Below, piece after piece: positions 60,837 through 64,000 of a DNA stretch of 64,000 nucleotides. A program made the position numbers and the translations under genes. The stretch is from assembly GCA_963925545.1 (NCBI GenBank), contig CAWUSA010000006.1:1-64000 (forward strand), read 5' to 3'. How positions within the stretch are numbered: position 1 is the first letter of the stretch; the number at the start of each line of letters is the position of its first letter. Below the pieces are notes generated by a model. That model did no database searches. It had not been told where the DNA came from and saw only the letters and a list, made by a program, of their open reading frames with translations. The stretch comes from TMED14 sp963925545 (GTDB taxonomy: Bacteria > Bacteroidota > Bacteroidia > Flavobacteriales > Schleiferiaceae).

Positions 60837-62524
60837 TTCATCAATTTCTTGTACTTGAATTTCCTTGGCTCCAGACCACCGCCAAGGCGTTTTTTGCGAT
60901 TGGCTTCATAGTCAGAGAAAGATCCTTCAAAATAATAAACTTCTGAATCGCCTTCAAAAGCTAAGATATGCGTGCAAACCCTGTCCATGAACCAACGATC
61001 ATGCGAGATGATAACTGCACAACCAGCAAATGCTTCTAAGCCCTCCTCCAAGGAACGAAGGGTGTTGATGTCAAGGTCATTGGTAGGCTCATCTAAGAGC
61101 AGCACGTTGCCGCCTTCTTTCAAAGCCATAGCCAGGTGCAAGCGGTTGCGCTCTCCGCCGGATAGAATGCCAACTTTTTTGCCTTGATCTGGACCTGTGA
61201 AATTGAATCGAGACAGATAGGCCCGAACATTCATGGTTTGATTACCCAATTCAAAGTGCTCAGCGCCATCACCAACAAGCTCAAACAAGGTTTTTTCAGG
61301 TGCCATGGACTCATGACTCTGGTCTACATAAGATGTTTTTACCGTTTCACCTGTGATGAATTTCCCTGAATCTGGCGCCAACTGATCCATGATCATACGG
61401 AAAATGGTGGTTTTACCCGCACCGTTTGGTCCGATGATACCAACAATTCCAGCTGGCGGCAGCTTGAAGTTTAAGTTGTCGTACAACAGCTTTTCACCAA
61501 ACTGTTTAGCAACTGCCTGTGCTTCAATTACTTCATTGCCCAACCGAGGGCCATTTGGAATGAACATATCAAGACCCTTGGCCTTTTCATGCTGCTCCTC
61601 ACCCAATAACTTTTCGTAGTTGTTGAGTCTTGCTTTGCTTTTTGCCTGCCTCCCCTTGGGGTTCATGCGCACCCATTCCAACTCCTTTTCTAGGGTCCTT
61701 CGTCGCTTGGAAACTTGCTTCTCCTCCTGCGCCATTCGCTTGGTCTTCTGGTCCAACCATGAGGTGTAATTCCCTTTGTAGGGTATGCCTTCACCGCGAT
61801 CAAGCTCCAAAATCCATCCGGCCACATTGTCTAAAAAGTAACGATCGTGTGTCACAGCAATCACCGTACCGCTGTATTGCTGCAAATGGTGCTCTAGCCA
61901 TAGAATAGACTCCGCATCCAAGTGGTTGGTCGGCTCATCCAATAATAAAATATCTGGATTTTGCAGAAGTAAGCGACAAAGGGCCACGCGGCGCCTTTCA
62001 CCACCTGACAACACAGCAATGGAGCTGTCCGGAGGCGGGCACTGAAGGGCGTCCATGGCACGGTTCAATACGGTATCTAATTCCCAAGCATTGCTTGCGT
62101 CTATGCGATCCTGAAGCTCAGCTTGGCGGGCCATCATCTTCTCCATTTTTTCTGCATCCTCGTAATTCTCAGGCAAGGCAAAGTCTTCATTGATTTGGTT
62201 GTATTCCTCAAGCAAGGCCGTAGTCTCAGCCATGCCCTCCTTGACAATATCTAACACCGTCTTGCTTTCATCCAATTGTGGCTCTTGCTCAAGGTAACCC
62301 ACAGAGTAACCGGGGGAAAAAGCCACATCTCCGCGATGACTTTGGTCAATGCCAGCAATGATTTTCAACAAGGTTGACTTACCTGATCCATTGAGGCCCA
62401 GGATGCCAATTTTCGCACCATAGAAGAAGCTCAAATAGATATCCTTCAGGATGGCTTTGTTGTTATGTGGGAGAATCTTAGAGACCCCCGACATGGAAAA
62501 AATGATTTGCTTATCGTCTGACAT
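60833..62524 (-). CDS. ettA: Energy-dependent translational throttle protein EttA (ABC-F)
   Basis: A 563-residue ABC-F protein with two ATPase domains. The first has GLNGSGKST and LSGGERRRVALCRLL, the second GPNGAGKTT and LSGGERNRLHLAMAL. The linker and arm regions (RMAQEEKQVSKRRRTLEKEL, LNNYEKLLGEEQHEKAKGLD) match EttA rather than Uup. EttA binds the ribosomal E site and gates translation according to ATP/ADP. It lies upstream of hisS with a four-base overlap, making ettA-hisS-hutH one likely operon. Confidence 0.95.
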   Translation of the reverse strand: MSDDKQIIFSMSGVSKILPHNNKAILKDIYLSFFYGAKIGILGLNGSGKSTLLKIIAGIDQSHRGDVAFSPGYSVGYLEQEPQLDESKTVLDIVKEGMAETTALLEEYNQINEDFALPENYEDAEKMEKMMARQAELQDRIDASNAWELDTVLNRAMDALQCPPPDSSIAVLSGGERRRVALCRLLLQNPDILLLDEPTNHLDAESILWLEHHLQQYSGTVIAVTHDRYFLDNVAGWILELDRGEGIPYKGNYTSWLDQKTKRMAQEEKQVSKRRRTLEKELEWVRMNPKGRQAKSKARLNNYEKLLGEEQHEKAKGLDMFIPNGPRLGNEVIEAQAVAKQFGEKLLYDNLNFKLPPAGIVGIIGPNGAGKTTIFRMIMDQLAPDSGKFITGETVKTSYVDQSHESMAPEKTLFELVGDGAEHFELGNQTMNVRAYLSRFNFTGPDQGKKVGILSGGERNRLHLAMALKEGGNVLLLDEPTNDLDINTLRSLEEGLEAFAGCAVIISHDRWFMDRVCTHILAFEGDSEVYYFEGSFSDYEANRKKRLGGGLEPRKFKYKKLMK

Positions 62525-62591
62525 GAATGTGCGTTATTATCCTACAAAGATGAGGGTTTCCACGGCATAGTTATTGTAATTTCCGAGCCCA

Positions 62592-63305
62592 ATGCAAAAG
62601 TTGCTGATATTTTCCCTTTTCCTTTTAGCAAGCCAATTTTCCTGGGGGCAAAACCTTGTTAAATACCAAGGCGTCATTGTGGAAGACCGGACAATGGATC
62701 CCCTCCCTTATGTGGCCATTGTTAATGCTCGGACGGAAGCAGCACAAATCACTGACTCAAAGGGTCGATTTGCCATGGAAGCCATCGAAGGCGACACATT
62801 GGTTTTTTCACGGCCTGGGTTTTCATTCAGTTACCGCTCCGTTGTAGAAAATGACTCTGTTCGCATCATCCTACAAACTCAAAATTTCTTACTAAATGAG
62901 GTCAGCGTCACAGCCTACAAGCTTACATCAAACATGCCTAAGGCTATGAAGATAGACAACGCCCAAAGACCCTCTGGCATTGACATTAATGCCCCACAGA
63001 GTGTCAGGCCAACAATGGCCAACCCCATTGATTTTTTGTATGATCAGTTTGGCAATCGACCTAGGCAAATTCGGGAGCTTCAGGCCATCCTAGATAGCGA
63101 ACGATTCAGAGACCGACTCAGCAAGAGTCACAACCGCCGTGCACTATTTGAGCTAACGGGCATGCCTGCATCTGAAGTTGAAGCCTTCCTGTTGTTTTGC
63201 CGCTACAACCAAAGTGACATCAGAGATGCCAGTGACTATGACCTCCTTGTCAGCTTATTGCTGTGCTACCAAGACTATGAAGCGATTCAATCAGGTAATA
63301 ACTGA
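62592..63305 (+). CDS. Exported protein with carboxypeptidase-regulatory-like domain
   Basis: A 237-residue protein with signal peptide MQKLLIFSLFLLASQFSWGQ. Residues about 25-105 are a carboxypeptidase-regulatory-like domain (YQGVIVEDRTMDPLPYVAIV, then DTLVFSRPGFSFSYRSVV). The rest (about 110-237) is polar and helical (DFLYDQFGNRPRQIRELQAI), a domain combination seen in uncharacterised Bacteroidota envelope proteins. No function is assigned. It stands alone between two minus-strand genes and is divergent from ettA. Confidence 0.82.
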   Translation: MQKLLIFSLFLLASQFSWGQNLVKYQGVIVEDRTMDPLPYVAIVNARTEAAQITDSKGRFAMEAIEGDTLVFSRPGFSFSYRSVVENDSVRIILQTQNFLLNEVSVTAYKLTSNMPKAMKIDNAQRPSGIDINAPQSVRPTMANPIDFLYDQFGNRPRQIRELQAILDSERFRDRLSKSHNRRALFELTGMPASEVEAFLLFCRYNQSDIRDASDYDLLVSLLLCYQDYEAIQSGNN

Positions 63306-63333
63306 TTACAGTTACGTTTAATCGTCAGCTGAA

Positions 63334-64000
63334 TTAGCGGCTGTAGTTGGGTGACTCCCTGGTAATGGTGACATCATGCGGATGGCTTTCATTGACTCCC
63401 GCCGCTGTGATACGCACAAAACGCGCATCATTCTTCAAGGTTGAAATATCCTTTGCGCCACAGTACCCCATGCCAGCCCTAAGGCCACCAATGAACTGGT
63501 ACATGACTTCATGCATCTCACCTTTATACGGAACCCGACCAACAATGCCCTCAGGCACGAGTTTTTTGATGTCATCTTCCACATCTTGGAAGTAACGATC
63601 CTTTGACCCATCCTGCATAGCCTCAACAGAACCCATGCCACGGTATGATTTATAACGTCGCCCATCAAGGATGATGGCCACTCCTGGCGACTCTTTGGTC
63701 CCGGCCAACATGGACCCTAGCATCACAGAGTCTGCACCTGCAGCAATGGCCTTCACAATATCACCAGTATAGCGAATGCCACCATCAGCAATGACAGGAA
63801 CACCCGAGCCTTTAATGGCCTCTGCAACTTCCATGACAGCACTCAATTGAGGCACGCCTACGCCTGCCACAACCCTTGTGGTACAAATGCTACCCGGGCC
63901 AATGCCAACTTTTACGGCGTCGGCACCTGCATCAACCAAATACTTAGCTGCTTCTGCTGTGGCAATGTTGCCAACAACCACATCCAAGGACGGAAATGCT
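63334..64000 (-). CDS. guaB: IMP dehydrogenase, C-terminal part (5' end outside window)
   Basis: About 222 C-terminal residues of a TIM-barrel enzyme that oxidises IMP to XMP, the committed step to GMP. The active-site cysteine lies in VGIGPGSICTTRVVAG. The flap and phosphate-binding segments are VIADGGIRYTGDIVKAIAAG, MLGSMLAGTKESPG and YRGMGSVEAM. The gene runs off the right edge, so its start, and the CBS domains that normally interrupt the barrel, are not visible. It is convergent with the preceding exported-protein gene across 28 bases. Confidence 0.97.
   Translation of the reverse strand, partial: AFPSLDVVVGNIATAEAAKYLVDAGADAVKVGIGPGSICTTRVVAGVGVPQLSAVMEVAEAIKGSGVPVIADGGIRYTGDIVKAIAAGADSVMLGSMLAGTKESPGVAIILDGRRYKSYRGMGSVEAMQDGSKDRYFQDVEDDIKKLVPEGIVGRVPYKGEMHEVMYQFIGGLRAGMGYCGAKDISTLKNDARFVRITAAGVNESHPHDVTITRESPNYSR

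Noticed and set aside
1..64000. CRISPR array, prophage, restriction or other dedicated defence system
   Set aside because: No regularly spaced repeats, phage structural genes, nucleases or methyltransferases of that kind were seen; the only self-cleaving-type regulator stands alone.
1..64000. tRNA or rRNA genes
   Set aside because: The intergenic gaps are short, and none shows a T-arm-like GGTTCGANTCC pattern or rRNA sequence.

Overview
The window is a gene-dense piece of a Bacteroidota chromosome, probably from a free-living, possibly marine, relative of the Flavobacteriales. The evidence is a SusC/SusD pair, TonB receptors with carboxypeptidase-regulatory-like N-termini, secreted proteins with type IX secretion (T9SS) C-terminal tails, a TPR/beta-propeller/OmpA protein, a two-domain RibB with a degenerate GTP cyclohydrolase half, and the ftsK-lolA-lptF/G-ribB gene order. 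Genes often overlap by 4 or 8 bases, and divergent start codons can be only about 35 bp apart. I saw no rRNA, tRNA, CRISPR array or transposase. The exact lineage cannot be fixed from the sequence alone.

Layout. 1-1743: the end of a TPR protein, an AT-rich gap, and an XRE/S24 (LexA-like) regulator. 1815-6622: a flavoprotein, a zinc-ribbon protein, a short SSB, an M14 carboxypeptidase, a PhoD-like phosphatase and a small esterase. 6540-11655: a TonB receptor and a T9SS-exported hydrolase lie between two ~127-bp direct repeats. The repeats are copies of the esterase/pnuC junction, so this 4.9-kb block looks inserted. 11571-21499: housekeeping genes pnuC, sucC, lolD, rarA, a PorE-like OmpA protein, a Fur-like regulator, purA, an OstA-like protein, a MazG-like hydrolase and two membrane proteins.

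21657-34996: a polysaccharide utilisation locus. It holds a sodium/solute symporter, a Nudix-type regulator whose Nudix box has lost its catalytic glutamates, a GH3 beta-glucosidase, a T9SS protein with two near-identical 112-residue domains, SusC, SusD, a PKD-domain lipoprotein and a laminarinase-type GH16 lipoprotein. The likely substrate is a beta-1,3-glucan such as laminarin: GH16 would cut it at the cell surface, SusC/D would import oligosaccharides, periplasmic GH3 would release glucose, and the symporter would take glucose into the cytoplasm.

35084-48314: an unrecognised protein with an internal duplication, a TonB receptor behind a clear cobalamin riboswitch, HMG-CoA lyase, pyrD, smpB, pcm, a lipoprotein with an initiating sugar transferase, 3-hydroxyacyl-CoA dehydrogenase, a secreted C1 peptidase, and argS overlapping an arginase gene. 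48378-58006: a tightly packed run of ftsK, lolA-like, lptF/G-like, two glycosyltransferases, ribB, tsaD and rsmE. 58003-64000: hutH, hisS and ettA on the minus strand, a small carboxypeptidase-regulatory-like protein, and the C-terminal part of guaB leaving the window.

The points most worth following up are the repeat-flanked islet, the riboswitch that abuts the preceding stop codon and lies inside what a naive start call would make the receptor's N-terminus, palindromes that could be operators of the Nudix regulator, the unknown duplicated protein, and two separate cases of an aminoacyl-tRNA synthetase gene coupled to the gene for a catabolic enzyme of the same amino acid (arginine, histidine).
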